Shown: positions 1 to 8,610 of the stretch, piece by piece | Numbering within the stretch: the stretch's first letter is position 1 | Layout: each line of letters begins with the position of its first letter | Source: Saprospiraceae bacterium | GTDB lineage: Bacteria; Bacteroidota; Bacteroidia; Chitinophagales; Saprospiraceae | Assembly (NCBI GenBank): GCA_016714085.1 | Contig: JADJNW010000022.1 | Location: 15,595 to 79,594, forward strand | Direction of reading: 5' to 3' | DNA length: 64,000 nt | Program-made: the position numbers and the translations under genes | Notes under the pieces: generated by a model | Told to the model about the DNA's origin: nothing | Seen by the model: the letters and a program-made list of their open reading frames with translations, nothing else | Databases searched by the model: none

Positions 1-274
1 TGCCGACACGCCACCAGTTGAAAGGATTAATAGCGTTGATTAAGGTCAGTATTTCCAGTCCTTTCGGGGCAGGATCATCAGTGAATTGCGTTTTTCCTGG
101 AAATAAAAAACCAGGATATTGTAATGAAAATGAATAAATCTTTACATCTGTATCAATACTTTTTAATTCTTGCGCAAGCCGCTCAGAGAGCGCAGCAATA
201 CCGCCCCGCAAAGGATGCGCAGGGGAAAGCAATATGATTCGCTTCAAATTTGAAATATCAGATTCGAGATTCAT
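1..274 (-). CDS. glycosyltransferase, N-terminal part (partial at window edge)
   Basis: Only the first ~91 residues are inside the window. After a short leader the protein reads RIILLSPAHPLRGGIAALSE, the Gly-rich N-terminal strand-loop of GT-B (GT4-like) glycosyltransferases, and continues to NAINPFNWWRVG. The ATG at 274 lies 4 bases after the stop of the upstream glycosyltransferase gene, so the two are almost certainly co-transcribed. The leader residues LESDISNLK are encoded by a TCAAATTTGAA-like word that resembles intergenic spacer words elsewhere in the window, so the functional start could be slightly further in. The acceptor and sugar donor cannot be inferred. Family assignment is from the N-terminal motif only. 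Confidence 0.7.
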   Translation of the reverse strand, partial: MNLESDISNLKRIILLSPAHPLRGGIAALSERLAQELKSIDTDVKIYSFSLQYPGFLFPGKTQFTDDPAPKGLEILTLINAINPFNWWRVG

Positions 275-278
275 AAAC

Positions 279-1230
279 TTATTTACTACTACCGCCAATT
301 TCCTGTTCGATCAAGTAATGATTGCGATCGGGAGCATTGCGTGTAATTAATTCTGCTATAAATCCTGTTAAAAATAACTGCGTTCCAAGCAGCATTACAA
401 CCAATGCAAGATAAAATGCAGGTCGATTGGTCAGGCTGTAATCAGCGTTTAATAATTTTGCAATAATTAAAAAAACACTCATAATAAAACCCAGCGCAAA
501 AAACAAAGTGCCAATCATACCAAAAAAGTGCATCGGACGCTTGCCAAATTTGGAGATAAAAATCACGGTAAGCAAATCCAAAGGCCCGCGAATAAAGCGT
601 TCTACGCCAAATTTAGTCACGCCGTATTTGCGTTCCTGGTGTTGTACGACCTTTTCGCCAATTTTTTTGAAGCCCGCCCATTTTACCAGCACTGGAATAT
701 ACCGATGCATATCGCCGTATACCTCGATACTTTTTATTACACTATTTTTATAAGCTTTTAATCCACAATTAAAATCATGTAATATAATGCCTGTCATGCG
801 TCGGGCCGTCCAATTATAAAATTTACTCGGCAGGTTTTTGGTCAACACCGGATCAAAACGCTTTTTTTTCCAACCCGACACCATATCAAAACCATCTTCT
901 TTGATCATCCGATACAATGCTGGCGCCTCCTCGGGGCTATCTTGCAAATCAGCGTCCATTGTAATAACAACTTCACCTTGCGCCGCCTGAAAGCCAACAT
1001 TCAGTGCAGCAGATTTGCCATAATTCCGTCGAAATTTAATGCCCCGAACACAAGGATTTTGCTGTGCCAGTTGTTCTACAATCTGCCAGGAGCGATCTTT
1101 ACTGCCGTCGTCCACCATAATAATTTCATAACTAAAATTATTTACATCCATTACTCGGCGTATCCACGCCTCGAGTTCGGGCAGCGATTCTTCTTCATTT
1201 AAAAAGCGGTATAACGATAGAAATGTCCAT
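279..1230 (-). CDS. family 2 glycosyltransferase with C-terminal membrane helices (frameshifted)
   Basis: GT2-type transferase of the polyprenyl-phosphate glycosyltransferase (DPM1/GtrB-like) kind. The catalytic domain shows EIIMVDDGSKD, the DADLQD metal-binding DxD region and the acceptor-site region ERKYGVTKFG. Two hydrophobic helices follow (around FFGMIGTLFFALGF and AFYLALVVMLLG), so it likely works at the inner membrane making lipid-linked sugar. The downstream frame has an ATG at 1151, but a further upstream reading from an ATG at 1230 gives MDISIVIPLF and, after removing one base in the T/A run at 1198-1205, NEEESLPELEAWIRRVMDV. That is the expected GT2 N-terminus. I therefore call one gene of ~316 residues carrying a single-base insertion. 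It sits between a DUF4199 gene and a GT4-like gene in a minus-strand operon. Confidence 0.9.
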
Positions 1231-1326
1231 TTTCCTTGATCAGCGTTGTGATTGAAAAACGCTCGAGGGCAATTTTAAGTATAAAAAATGGAATGATCGA
1301 ATGTTAGGATAAGAACTTTAAATAGC

Positions 1327-1823
1327 TTATTTATTTCGCGTCATCGCCGCCACTATTAGCGAAAGTACAAATCCTCCGATCAAGCTTTGGCCTAAAGCCA
1401 TCAAGGAATTACCAATCGTAATTCGAAAATCCTTTTAGAAAACTCCTCAATTTGATCTTTTAAATCAGAGAATTGGAAACGTCCAGCCATTTTCCCCATT
1501 TGCGCTACCAGGATTTCTTTTTGAACTTCCACTAATTCCGGGTCGAAAACATTATATAATAAGTAATTAAAAGCATAATAAGTTACACTGGTAATTGTAA
1601 AAGTAAGAAATGCCGTGCGAAGCGCATCCTTGAATGGAAAATCTTGCATTTTGCGCTGATCGACGCAAGCCTTGACCATGCCTGCGATATAGATAATCAA
1701 GGAGCTCCAGGCTACAACAGGATTAAAAAACAATTTTACATTGTTCATGTAAAAAAGCAAGAAGTAGGCGACAACACCTACTCCTGCTATTAGTCCGTAT
1801 TTTAAAGCAATATTATTATTCAT
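1327..1823 (-). CDS. DUF4199 family membrane protein (frameshifted)
   Basis: Four-helix inner-membrane protein of the DUF4199 family, function unknown. As given, the frame runs into a stop at 1401 with a nonsensical end (FELRLVIP). Adding one A to the T4/A4 run at 1433-1436 (minus strand) restores SKKDFRITIGNSLMALGQ and then GGFVLSLIVAAMTRNK with a stop at 1327. This matches the end of the neighbouring paralogue (GLIFSLIVAAVMQRK). The corrected length is about 165 residues. It is a tandem paralogue of the gene upstream, and both lie between a dihydroorotase-like gene and a GT2 gene. Confidence 0.85.
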
Positions 1824-1871
1824 TAAAATTGCTAATACATTTTAATTATAATCAAGTAAATAATTTAGAGC

Positions 1872-2426
1872 TTACACCGCTACATCCACCGGCGGCTTGC
1901 GCTGCATAACGGCAGCAACAATCAAGCTAAAAATGAGTCCCGTAAAAAATGTACTAACCGCTGCTATTCCTGCAAATACAGGTGGATTCATCATCATTTC
2001 GGTGAATTTCATTGCCTGGTCAATTTGATCATCGGGCGTACCCCTAGCAATCATTTGTTCGCGGGTGCCTTCCATAATCATGTCAATAATATCCGGTGCA
2101 ATAAATGAGAAGAACAAAAAAGACCAAACAGCTGTTACTAAAGCCATTACTAAAAACTCCCACAAACCAACCATAAATCCTTGGCCAAAGGTCATAAAGC
2201 CGCCCAGGTCTTCACGGTGTTTCTTCATACCCATCACTGCCGCACCAATCATAATAGCATAAGTAAGCAGAGAATTCACCCATTGCATAGCGCTGCCCTG
2301 CTTTGTGTAATCTATAAATCCGCCTACATAAAAAATCAAACCGATAGCAATTAAAATAACGGATGCTATCAATCCATATCTTACCCCAGTAGGGCGAGGT
2401 GAAACCGAATTCGTTAAGGTACTCAT
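1872..2426 (-). CDS. DUF4199 domain membrane protein
   Basis: 184-residue protein with four hydrophobic segments (about residues 18-40, 50-66, 88-110 and 150-172) and a charged loop GTREQMIARGTPDDQIDQA before the last helix, the layout of DUF4199. No catalytic motif is visible and no function is known for the family. The N-terminus begins with the polar stretch MSTLTNSVSPRPTG and the C-terminus ends just after QRKPP. It is the second gene of the operon headed by the dihydroorotase homologue, 83 bases downstream of it and 48 bases before the second DUF4199 copy. Confidence 0.85.
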   Translation of the reverse strand: MSTLTNSVSPRPTGVRYGLIASVILIAIGLIFYVGGFIDYTKQGSAMQWVNSLLTYAIMIGAAVMGMKKHREDLGGFMTFGQGFMVGLWEFLVMALVTAVWSFLFFSFIAPDIIDMIMEGTREQMIARGTPDDQIDQAMKFTEMMMNPPVFAGIAAVSTFFTGLIFSLIVAAVMQRKPPVDVAV

Positions 2427-2509
2427 ACGATTGTTGGTTTAAAGTCGGTTAAGAAATTGAATTATTTCCTCCAAAATGAGAAGAAATTCTGGCAATGCCA
2501 AGTATTTTT

Positions 2510-3784
2510 CTATGGACGCACGAAAATTTCCGATTGACGATTGTTTATAATCGCTAAAACTTTGCCAATGAGTTCTTTTCCGATCAAAGGCGAGTTCTTG
2601 GATTTGCTGCGAATATCAGCTTCCTGGAATGCCCATTTTTTGTCAGGATCAAAAATTGTTAAATTTGCCGCTTGCCCAGATTCGACGCGGGGTACATCCA
2701 ATCCAAAAATCCTGCGCGGTTGTATCGCCAGTTTTTCGATCAATTGTTCGAGCGATAATTTATCTTTCAATGCTGCCCGGCTTGTCGCAAATGCAGTTTG
2801 CAAACCAATAGCACCAAAATCAGCGTAAGGAAATTCAAGATTTTTACCTTCAGGATCAACAGGCGTATGATTTGATGAAATAAAATCAAGTGTATTATCT
2901 TCTAAACCAGCAATTAATGCTTCTCGGTCGGCCGCGCTACGCAATGGTGGCATCACTTTATAATTCGATTCAAACTCCGCAATCGCCTCATCTTCAAACA
3001 ATAAATTCAATGCTGCTACCGAAGCTGTCACGCGCAAACCTCGGGCTTTCGCTTCCCGAATTCGAGCTACAGCCCCCGCCGTGCTTACATTGGCAATATG
3101 CAAACGCGAATCGGCGTATGCCAATAAATGTAAATCGCGCTCCACCATCAATTCTTCCGCAAGATTGGGAATACCTTTCAAACCAAGCATGGTGCTGATA
3201 ATACCCTCGTGCATTTGCCCATCTCCGGCAATAGCTTTGTCCAGAGGCTGATTGATTATAATGCCATTAAAGGGCAAGACGTATTCCAAAGCCCTCAAAA
3301 TCAAACCACTATGCTGCAATGATTTTCGTCCATCCGAAAAAGCTAAAGCGCCAGCCAATCGCATATCAAGCATTTCGGTAATATCTTTGCCTTCGCAATT
3401 TTCAGAAACCGCGCCAATCGGGTAACAATCAACCAGAAATCCTTGCGTATTTTTCTTAATATATAAAACTTCCGATTTGGAATCAATCACCGGATCGGTA
3501 TTGGGTTGAATCGCAATAGCCGTGAAACCACCCGCCGCCGCTGCTTTCGTCACGGAATAAAGGTCTTCTCTATATTCAAATCCCGGATCGCAGGACTGCA
3601 CACCTACGTCCATCCATCCGGGCGACGCGCAAGCGCCTTTGGCATCAAAAATCTCAATATTTTCAATATTTAAATCCGGCTGAATCAATTGAATAACTCC
3701 ATTTTCAATAAAAATATCGAGCGTATAGCCGTTATGCGGAGAGTTGGGATCAAGAATTTTGACTTGCTTTATCAGCAGATTCAT
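2510..3784 (-). CDS. dihydroorotase-like protein lacking metal ligands (probable pseudoenzyme)
   Basis: 424-residue amidohydrolase-fold protein of the class I dihydroorotase type. The family framework is present (KGACASPGWMDVGVQSCDPG, then REDLYSVTKAAAAGGFTAIA and PNTDPVIDSKSEV). However, the zinc-binding HxH expected just before the DPG motif is VGV/QSC here. The later ligand positions are also changed: INQPLDKAI has no His, VTASVAAL replaces VTPHHL, and SSNHTP replaces the DHAP-type Asp. Non-catalytic dihydroorotase homologues are known to act as scaffolds for aspartate transcarbamoylase, but no pyrB is in view. The ATG at 3784 (MNLLIKQVKILD) is chosen over a possible earlier start because a -7 box lies at 3803-3810. 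It heads the operon down to position 1. Confidence 0.85.
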   Translation of the reverse strand: MNLLIKQVKILDPNSPHNGYTLDIFIENGVIQLIQPDLNIENIEIFDAKGACASPGWMDVGVQSCDPGFEYREDLYSVTKAAAAGGFTAIAIQPNTDPVIDSKSEVLYIKKNTQGFLVDCYPIGAVSENCEGKDITEMLDMRLAGALAFSDGRKSLQHSGLILRALEYVLPFNGIIINQPLDKAIAGDGQMHEGIISTMLGLKGIPNLAEELMVERDLHLLAYADSRLHIANVSTAGAVARIREAKARGLRVTASVAALNLLFEDEAIAEFESNYKVMPPLRSAADREALIAGLEDNTLDFISSNHTPVDPEGKNLEFPYADFGAIGLQTAFATSRAALKDKLSLEQLIEKLAIQPRRIFGLDVPRVESGQAANLTIFDPDKKWAFQEADIRSKSKNSPLIGKELIGKVLAIINNRQSEIFVRP

Positions 3785-3802
3785 GCTTTCGCTTAATTTT
3801 GG

Positions 3803-3810
3803 CAAAAATA
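3803..3810 (-). promoter_or_regulatory. Bacteroidota -7 box (TATTTTTG) of the dihydroorotase-like operon
   Basis: On the minus strand TATTTTTG matches the TAnnTTTG -7 consensus of the Bacteroidota primary sigma factor. It lies about 19 bases upstream of the ATG at 3784. A TTTG is present further upstream but 26-27 bases away, longer than the usual 19-20, so the -33 element is weak or absent. Confidence 0.55.
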
Positions 3811-4061
3811 GCAATACCTGCCCGTATTGAGGAAGTCAAAGTAAAGAAATTTTCAACCTTGTGAATTTATATTTATTTTAGAGCTCAAATATAATAATGA
3901 TGGAAGTGAAAAATGGCTACTTTAACTGCTCAAAATATTCGAGCAAATCAATATCGGCAATGACCCAATTTATATGATCCTGCTAAATTATAAACAAAAT
4001 CATTGAATATTATCGCAATTTTATACCTTGCAAGAATATTCCATCAAATTATGCTATAATC

Positions 4062-4568
4062 ATGAAGATTAATCTCTTATTTCTATTATTATTTATTAGT
4101 TATTTACTTCCTGCTCAAAATATTAGCAAGGAAACCACTACTATTATATTATTTCGCCATGCAGAAGCGGCAACAACGAGTAGTGACCCCAGGAATCCTG
4201 ATCTTTCGGAAGCAGGCATGGAGCGTGCCAAACGCCTTACATCTTTATTATCGGACTTAATAATAGATGAATGTTATTCAACTCCGCTCAAAAGAACTCA
4301 GCAAACTATTCAGTTTATCGCTGCCCAACGAGGTCAAGCCACCAAAGAATACGATCCGCGCGCCTTGCCAGCATTTGCAGATGCTTTGCGCCAATCAACA
4401 GGAAAAACCATTTTGGTTGCAGGCCATTCTAACACCACCCCTACTTTGGTCAACCTACTGATTGGTGAAGAGCGTTATCGCCAGTTGCACGAGTCGGAAT
4501 TCGGTAAAATATGGATGCTTACTTTTATAAATGGGAAATTGGCTCAAACATTGGTTTTGAATTATTAA
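4062..4568 (+). CDS. exported SixA-like histidine phosphatase
   Basis: 168-residue member of the histidine phosphatase (phosphoglycerate mutase-like) superfamily. A hydrophobic signal peptide (residues 1-18, ending LLPAQ) precedes the catalytic LFRHAEA motif, in which the His carries the phosphate. The second half contains the partner histidine in ILVAGHSNTTPTL and the family segment STPLKRTQQTI. It should therefore act in the periplasm. The substrate is unknown; small Bacteroidota proteins of this type are usually named only as histidine phosphatase family. It stands alone, convergent with the creD gene (14 bases between the two ends). Confidence 0.85.
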   Translation: MKINLLFLLLFISYLLPAQNISKETTTIILFRHAEAATTSSDPRNPDLSEAGMERAKRLTSLLSDLIIDECYSTPLKRTQQTIQFIAAQRGQATKEYDPRALPAFADALRQSTGKTILVAGHSNTTPTLVNLLIGEERYRQLHESEFGKIWMLTFINGKLAQTLVLNY

Positions 4569-4582
4569 AAATAATTTTATTT

Positions 4583-5920
4583 TTATTCATCCTTTACACC
4601 CAAATTATACCAGTCCACTTTTCTGGAGTAAAACATAACGGCTGCCAGCGCTACAAAAATCCCCAAACTGCCCGCCAATAAAGCGAAGTCTTCCAATTGT
4701 AAAATGACAAAAATAAAGCCATAAATAGCGATTAATAAAAGTGCCAGTTGTATTACTAAACGTGTAATTTTTAAAACCGAAGCGCTATAAAAAGTGATGA
4801 GCCCAATGGTGGCGAGCGCAGCAGCTAAATAAGCATAATTAAATCCGATTTGTTCGGATAAGGAAAGTAATAATAAATAAAATACGCTGATTGCCAAGCC
4901 GATTAGTAAATATTGGAAAGGATGAATATGAAATTTGCGTAAAGTTTCAAAGAAAAAGTAAATTAAAAAGGTTAACCCTATAATTAAAATAGCATATTTC
5001 GCAGAGCGATTGTTCTTGGCATATTCGTCCACCGGCTGAATAAGGCGCACACCAAATGCGGATTCTCCAAATTTAAAGTTGTCGTTTTGCCAGCTTTGAG
5101 GGTAATTGCGATTGAGGTCAAGCACTTGCCAATTCGCACGAAAGCCATTTTCATTGATCTCGCGTTGATCTGGTAAAAAATTGCCGATGAAGCTGGGGGA
5201 ATTCCAGTCTGATTGCAGATTCACTTTGGTTTCTTTGCCCACCGGCTCAAATTGCAAAAAATCGCTTCCATTTACTTTCAGAGGTATCGAAAAATTATAA
5301 TTTGTACTTTCCATATTTACAGGTACTTCGATGCTTACGCCGGAAGCCAAAAGCATTGGTTCTGCCGTACCGGGCTCCATGCGGAATTTATTATTATCCC
5401 AGTCCAATTCGATCATATTTTTAATGCCGGACATACCAGAAACGCCCACCGATAGTTTAGCTTGCTCCCAAAGTACATCTTTCGGATCGATGTGCAAAGC
5501 AGTGAAATCGGGCTGTTCAAAGTTTCCAGTTAATGTTAATTCCGTTTGATATAATATTACATTAAAAATGCCGCGTTGTCGAATTTCATGTATTACATCA
5601 CCATTTACCTCCAATTTAAGTGGCAGAAAATGAGCGACTTCGCGTACCGCATTGCGTTTACCATCTTCATATTGTATCCAGCGATTATAAGGAATGGTCA
5701 ATACTGGCCCAATAATGGTTTGGGGGGCGCCCCAGGAGCTACTTACTTCCCTGATGGCTTCGGATTGGCGGCTTTGTCGTTCGGAAATTAATTCCTGAAT
5801 CATTACATTCGGTATCATTAATATCAAGATCAAAAAGCCAATGGCTGCGAGCTTGACGAATAAGGATTGTTTTAGCCAATTGCTAAAGCGTTGAAAATTA
5901 GAAGATTCTTGATTTTCCAT
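4583..5920 (-). CDS. creD: CreD family cell-envelope integrity membrane protein
   Basis: 445-residue inner-membrane protein. One N-terminal transmembrane helix (about residues 20-38) is followed by QELISERQSRQSEAIREVSS and GAPQTIIGPVLTIPY, both characteristic of CreD. A large soluble domain follows, and then five or six C-terminal helices starting at YAILIIGLTFLIYFFFE. In enterobacteria CreD belongs to the CreBC regulon and affects envelope integrity and colicin/beta-lactam responses. No CreBC pair is adjacent here. Instead a winged-helix gene lies 54 bases upstream and a membrane protein gene follows upstream of that, a common Bacteroidota trio. The ATG at 5920 (MENQESSNF) is preferred because upstream codons are low-complexity spacer. 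Confidence 0.88.
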   Translation of the reverse strand: MENQESSNFQRFSNWLKQSLFVKLAAIGFLILILMIPNVMIQELISERQSRQSEAIREVSSSWGAPQTIIGPVLTIPYNRWIQYEDGKRNAVREVAHFLPLKLEVNGDVIHEIRQRGIFNVILYQTELTLTGNFEQPDFTALHIDPKDVLWEQAKLSVGVSGMSGIKNMIELDWDNNKFRMEPGTAEPMLLASGVSIEVPVNMESTNYNFSIPLKVNGSDFLQFEPVGKETKVNLQSDWNSPSFIGNFLPDQREINENGFRANWQVLDLNRNYPQSWQNDNFKFGESAFGVRLIQPVDEYAKNNRSAKYAILIIGLTFLIYFFFETLRKFHIHPFQYLLIGLAISVFYLLLLSLSEQIGFNYAYLAAALATIGLITFYSASVLKITRLVIQLALLLIAIYGFIFVILQLEDFALLAGSLGIFVALAAVMFYSRKVDWYNLGVKDE

Positions 5921-5974
5921 ATTATTAAAATTTAAAGTACTTTGAAATTCAAAGTTTAAATACAAAAAATTTTA

Positions 5975-6280
5975 TTATATCCCTTTTAATAACTTTTCTA
6001 ATGCTGCCAAATGTTGCTCAAAGGCTTGCCGGCCTTGGGTTGTGGCATAATATTTAGTATTTGGTTTCCTGCCTACAAAAGATTTTTCCACTCTTATATA
6101 ATTTGCATTTTCTAAATGTTTAATATGGCTCGCTAAATTACCATCGGTGATATTAAATGGATTTAATAAATCTTTCAGCGCATTAAAGTCTAAATAATCA
6201 TTCACCATCAAGGCAGACATGATGGCCAAGCGGATATTGTTTTCAAATGCTTTATCTAAATTTTGTAATACTTCTTTCAC
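5975..6280 (-). CDS. winged-helix transcriptional regulator
   Basis: 101-residue single-domain DNA-binding protein of the HTH_34 winged-helix type (PF13601-like). It has the recognition region NITDGNLASHIKHLENANYI and the wing VEKSFVGRKPNTKYYATTQGR. The start is a GTG at 6280. It probably controls the flanking membrane protein and creD, being sandwiched between them on the same strand. No effector domain is present. Confidence 0.85.
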   Translation of the reverse strand: MKEVLQNLDKAFENNIRLAIMSALMVNDYLDFNALKDLLNPFNITDGNLASHIKHLENANYIRVEKSFVGRKPNTKYYATTQGRQAFEQHLAALEKLLKGI

Positions 6281-6290
6281 GTTTTTAAAT

Positions 6291-6367
6291 GTGTTCGTGT
6301 GTTCGTGTGTTTATGTGTTCACGCACTGCTCTTACAAGAACACCTGAACACATTGCACCAGAACACA
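6291..6367. repeat. short-period inverted word repeat in a spacer
   Basis: The left arm (6291-6320) is four degenerate copies of GTGTTCGT-like words. The right arm (6338-6367) is the complementary GAACAC word repeated three times with different spacing. It fills almost the whole gap between the membrane protein gene and the winged-helix gene. It can fold into several alternative stems and may act as a transcript-stability or attenuation element. The role is not known. Confidence 0.6.
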
Positions 6368-6368
6368 A

Positions 6369-6989
6369 TTATCGCTCATACTTCCAATACATAATAATGC
6401 CATACACAATATGCAAAACCCCAAAGCCTAATGCCCAGAATAACAGACCTTTACCCGGAAATAATGCTGCTGCAAAACCTATTAATATTTCTATCATACC
6501 CAGCTTTCGAATATCACTAAATGTAAAATTCCCGGCATTCAACAGCGCCAAGCCATAAAAAATCAAGGTAGAAGCAACGATTAAAGAAAAATAACCATTC
6601 ATGTAAAGAATGAGAACGAAGAATCCACCCGTGACCAAAGGAAGAGCAAAATTGACTAAAACCCTTATGGCCGCTGGCGTCCAGAGTTTCTGTCCGGCTT
6701 TACGAGCTTTACGATAACTGAGCCACACCGTCGTGCCGACTGCTAATGCTAAAACAAGGATTGCATCAAAAAATAAAGGTAAAACCTCCGGGCTAAATAA
6801 ACTTTCGGTCATCGCGCGATAACGCACCACCGGAGCAAAATAAATGAGTCGGTAAGCGAAAAAAGCTCCAATCAGCGCATACACGCCCGCCAGAATCGCC
6901 GCCCAGGCACTCAGAGACAAGAATTTGGTCGAGCGTTCCATAATAGAACGAATCTGCGCCAGGTCATCAAGATGTTTAGAATTATTCAT
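6369..6989 (-). CDS. multi-helix membrane protein, first gene of the creD cluster
   Basis: 206-residue protein. A short cytoplasmic N-terminus (LDDLAQIRSIMERSTKF) is followed by about six hydrophobic helices beginning LSLSAWAAILAGVYALIGA. It ends HIVYGIIMYWKYER. No catalytic motif is seen, and similar proteins in Bacteroidota are annotated only as hypothetical membrane proteins next to winged-helix regulators. The reading frame is open further upstream, but that part is low in family-like content, so the ATG at 6989 (MNNSKHLDD) is taken as start. Confidence 0.75.
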   Translation of the reverse strand: MNNSKHLDDLAQIRSIMERSTKFLSLSAWAAILAGVYALIGAFFAYRLIYFAPVVRYRAMTESLFSPEVLPLFFDAILVLALAVGTTVWLSYRKARKAGQKLWTPAAIRVLVNFALPLVTGGFFVLILYMNGYFSLIVASTLIFYGLALLNAGNFTFSDIRKLGMIEILIGFAAALFPGKGLLFWALGFGVLHIVYGIIMYWKYER

Positions 6990-7574
6990 AAAAGTACTTT
7001 GCAATGCAAAGTTAATCCAAATTTTCATTCTTCCAAATACAGATTGAAAATGATTAGAAAATAATTTAAAAAAATGAAGGAAATGAAGACGCTCAAAATA
7101 ATATGAGGCGGCTAAAGTCATTTGTAAAAACTATATTTTGCCTTTTAAGTTTACAAGCATATTTTCTTAACAAATATTTTACATTTAAAAATGTAATTTT
7201 TTAATACGAACTGCGTTATGCAGTTGTCTATCATTGAGATAGGCATATTTTTAACTGATTTAGATATTTTGTATATGAAAACGTTATACGATTTTTTAAC
7301 CATCAAAATCTTGAGTTATGGCAGATGTAATTTGTCGCCTCTGGTCATTCTATCGAATCGAACCGGAGCCTGGCAAGGGCATGCGTGACGACACGCGACA
7401 TAGCCCTCCGGCTGAATTTTATGTAATGTTTCATAGACCAAATCCTACAGGGATATTGTCATTGAGGCGCTTAAAAATGACCCTAAAAAACCTAAAACCA
7501 TTTCTAGAGAGGCTCACTATGCACCCGTCCGCTCCGGACGTAAAAATGGAGTAGTGCTTGTGTGCCTTTCTTTT
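6990..7574. other. intergenic region, no supported gene
   Basis: 585 bases between a membrane protein and the TIR gene. The left half is AT-rich leader. At 7318-7554 there is a GC-richer island with a 78-codon plus-strand frame. In another frame at about 7443-7595 the peptide IVIEALKNDPKKPKTISREA can be read. Neither resembles a family I know and the two overlap, so this may be a remnant of a lost gene. Confidence 0.4.
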
Positions 7575-8354
7575 TTATTTTTTATTTACATGAAGTAATA
7601 AAATATCATAAAATTCTTCCGCGATTTTCTTTCCTTTTTTTGAAAGCTTCCAAAATGTTACTTTTCCAACTTTCGTTTTTTCAATGAGCATCGCGTTTTC
7701 CATCTCTTTCACAGCTTCATACACTCTTTTTCTACTTTTAATATTAGATAATTTATAAATATCAGAAACATTATATCCTTCAAAAATATCGTCTGTTTTA
7801 TTTAGTACCATGAGCACCGCAATTCTAGCCAAAGAATCTCTCAACCCATCTTCTGTAATATTATTATCTTTTTCAATTATATTTATTGGTTTTACCTGCG
7901 GCATTTCCAGCGTCATCGCATTTTTGGTTTCTCTGGTAATGCGCACAAAAAGCGCGTCCCTTTCGCCTTCCAGCATATCGGTCAAGGGTTTATCGGGCGG
8001 ATTTATCGCTTGAAATTTGGAGAGCGATTCGGTTTCCATGAACATACAATGCCCTAAAATCAATGGCAATATCACAGCACCTTCGTCCTCGGCGGCAGTC
8101 AGAAGTGAAGGCAATTCTTCGTTGTGAATAAAATCGGAAGCGAGATAATTAGCGCTGATCAAAAGAATGGCAACCCTCGCGGACTCCATTGCATTGGTAA
8201 TTTCTTTTCTCCATTGATCGCCCGCCTTGATCTCGGTGTCCACCCAAATCGAGAATTGATATTGTTGTTTTAAAAATTTTAAATGCACCAATAAAAGATC
8301 CAACCATTTTTTATCCTGATGGCTGTAACTTACAAAAACACCTGTTCTTTTCAT
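7575..8354 (-). CDS. TIR domain protein with C-terminal winged-helix domain
   Basis: 259 residues. Residues ~1-140 are a bacterial TIR domain: it opens GVFVSYSHQDKKWLD, continues with a strand ending SIWVD and helix WRKEITNAMESARVAILLIS, and places Glu79/Glu80 in FIHNEELPSLL where TIR NADases carry their catalytic glutamate. Residues ~165-259 look like a winged helix (YNVSDIYKLSNIKSRKRVYEAVKEME, then a KVGKVTFWKLSKKG wing). TIR proteins can be NAD-degrading immune effectors or signalling adaptors. The fused DNA-binding-like domain is less usual and could mean promoter control or nucleic-acid sensing. It is a single gene, set apart by a terminator upstream at 8438-8470. Whether the enzyme is active cannot be read from sequence. 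Confidence 0.85.
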   Translation of the reverse strand: MKRTGVFVSYSHQDKKWLDLLLVHLKFLKQQYQFSIWVDTEIKAGDQWRKEITNAMESARVAILLISANYLASDFIHNEELPSLLTAAEDEGAVILPLILGHCMFMETESLSKFQAINPPDKPLTDMLEGERDALFVRITRETKNAMTLEMPQVKPINIIEKDNNITEDGLRDSLARIAVLMVLNKTDDIFEGYNVSDIYKLSNIKSRKRVYEAVKEMENAMLIEKTKVGKVTFWKLSKKGKKIAEEFYDILLLHVNKK

Positions 8355-8437
8355 ATTATAAAATAGCCTCTAAAGCTTTGATTGCTAATTAAATGGCTTA
8401 AATATAATACTAATTTAGATATTTACTTCCATTTAAT

Positions 8438-8470
8438 AAAAAATCCCGAAGCCAAATGCTGACCTCGGGA
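8438..8470 (-). terminator. Rho-independent terminator downstream of the barrel-protein gene
   Basis: On the minus strand a TCCCGA/TCGGGA stem (arms 8465-8470 and 8444-8449) with a 15-base loop is followed directly by six Ts. It would end transcription coming from the 13252-8611 genes before the TIR gene. Confidence 0.7.
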
Positions 8471-8610
8471 AAGTTCGATTATTATATAAATAACACCCTG
8501 AAAGAATTCTTGAGTCGTCGGCAGTTTCCAGGAAACAGCCTTCAACACATTGTTAATCAGGCTATTAATTCAAAAATAAATAACATATAAATATGTTGAA
8601 TTATTTAATA

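Noticed and set aside
7318..7554. 78-codon plus-strand frame upstream of the TIR gene.
   Set aside because: Overlaps another equally weak frame and resembles no family; treated as possible remnant only.
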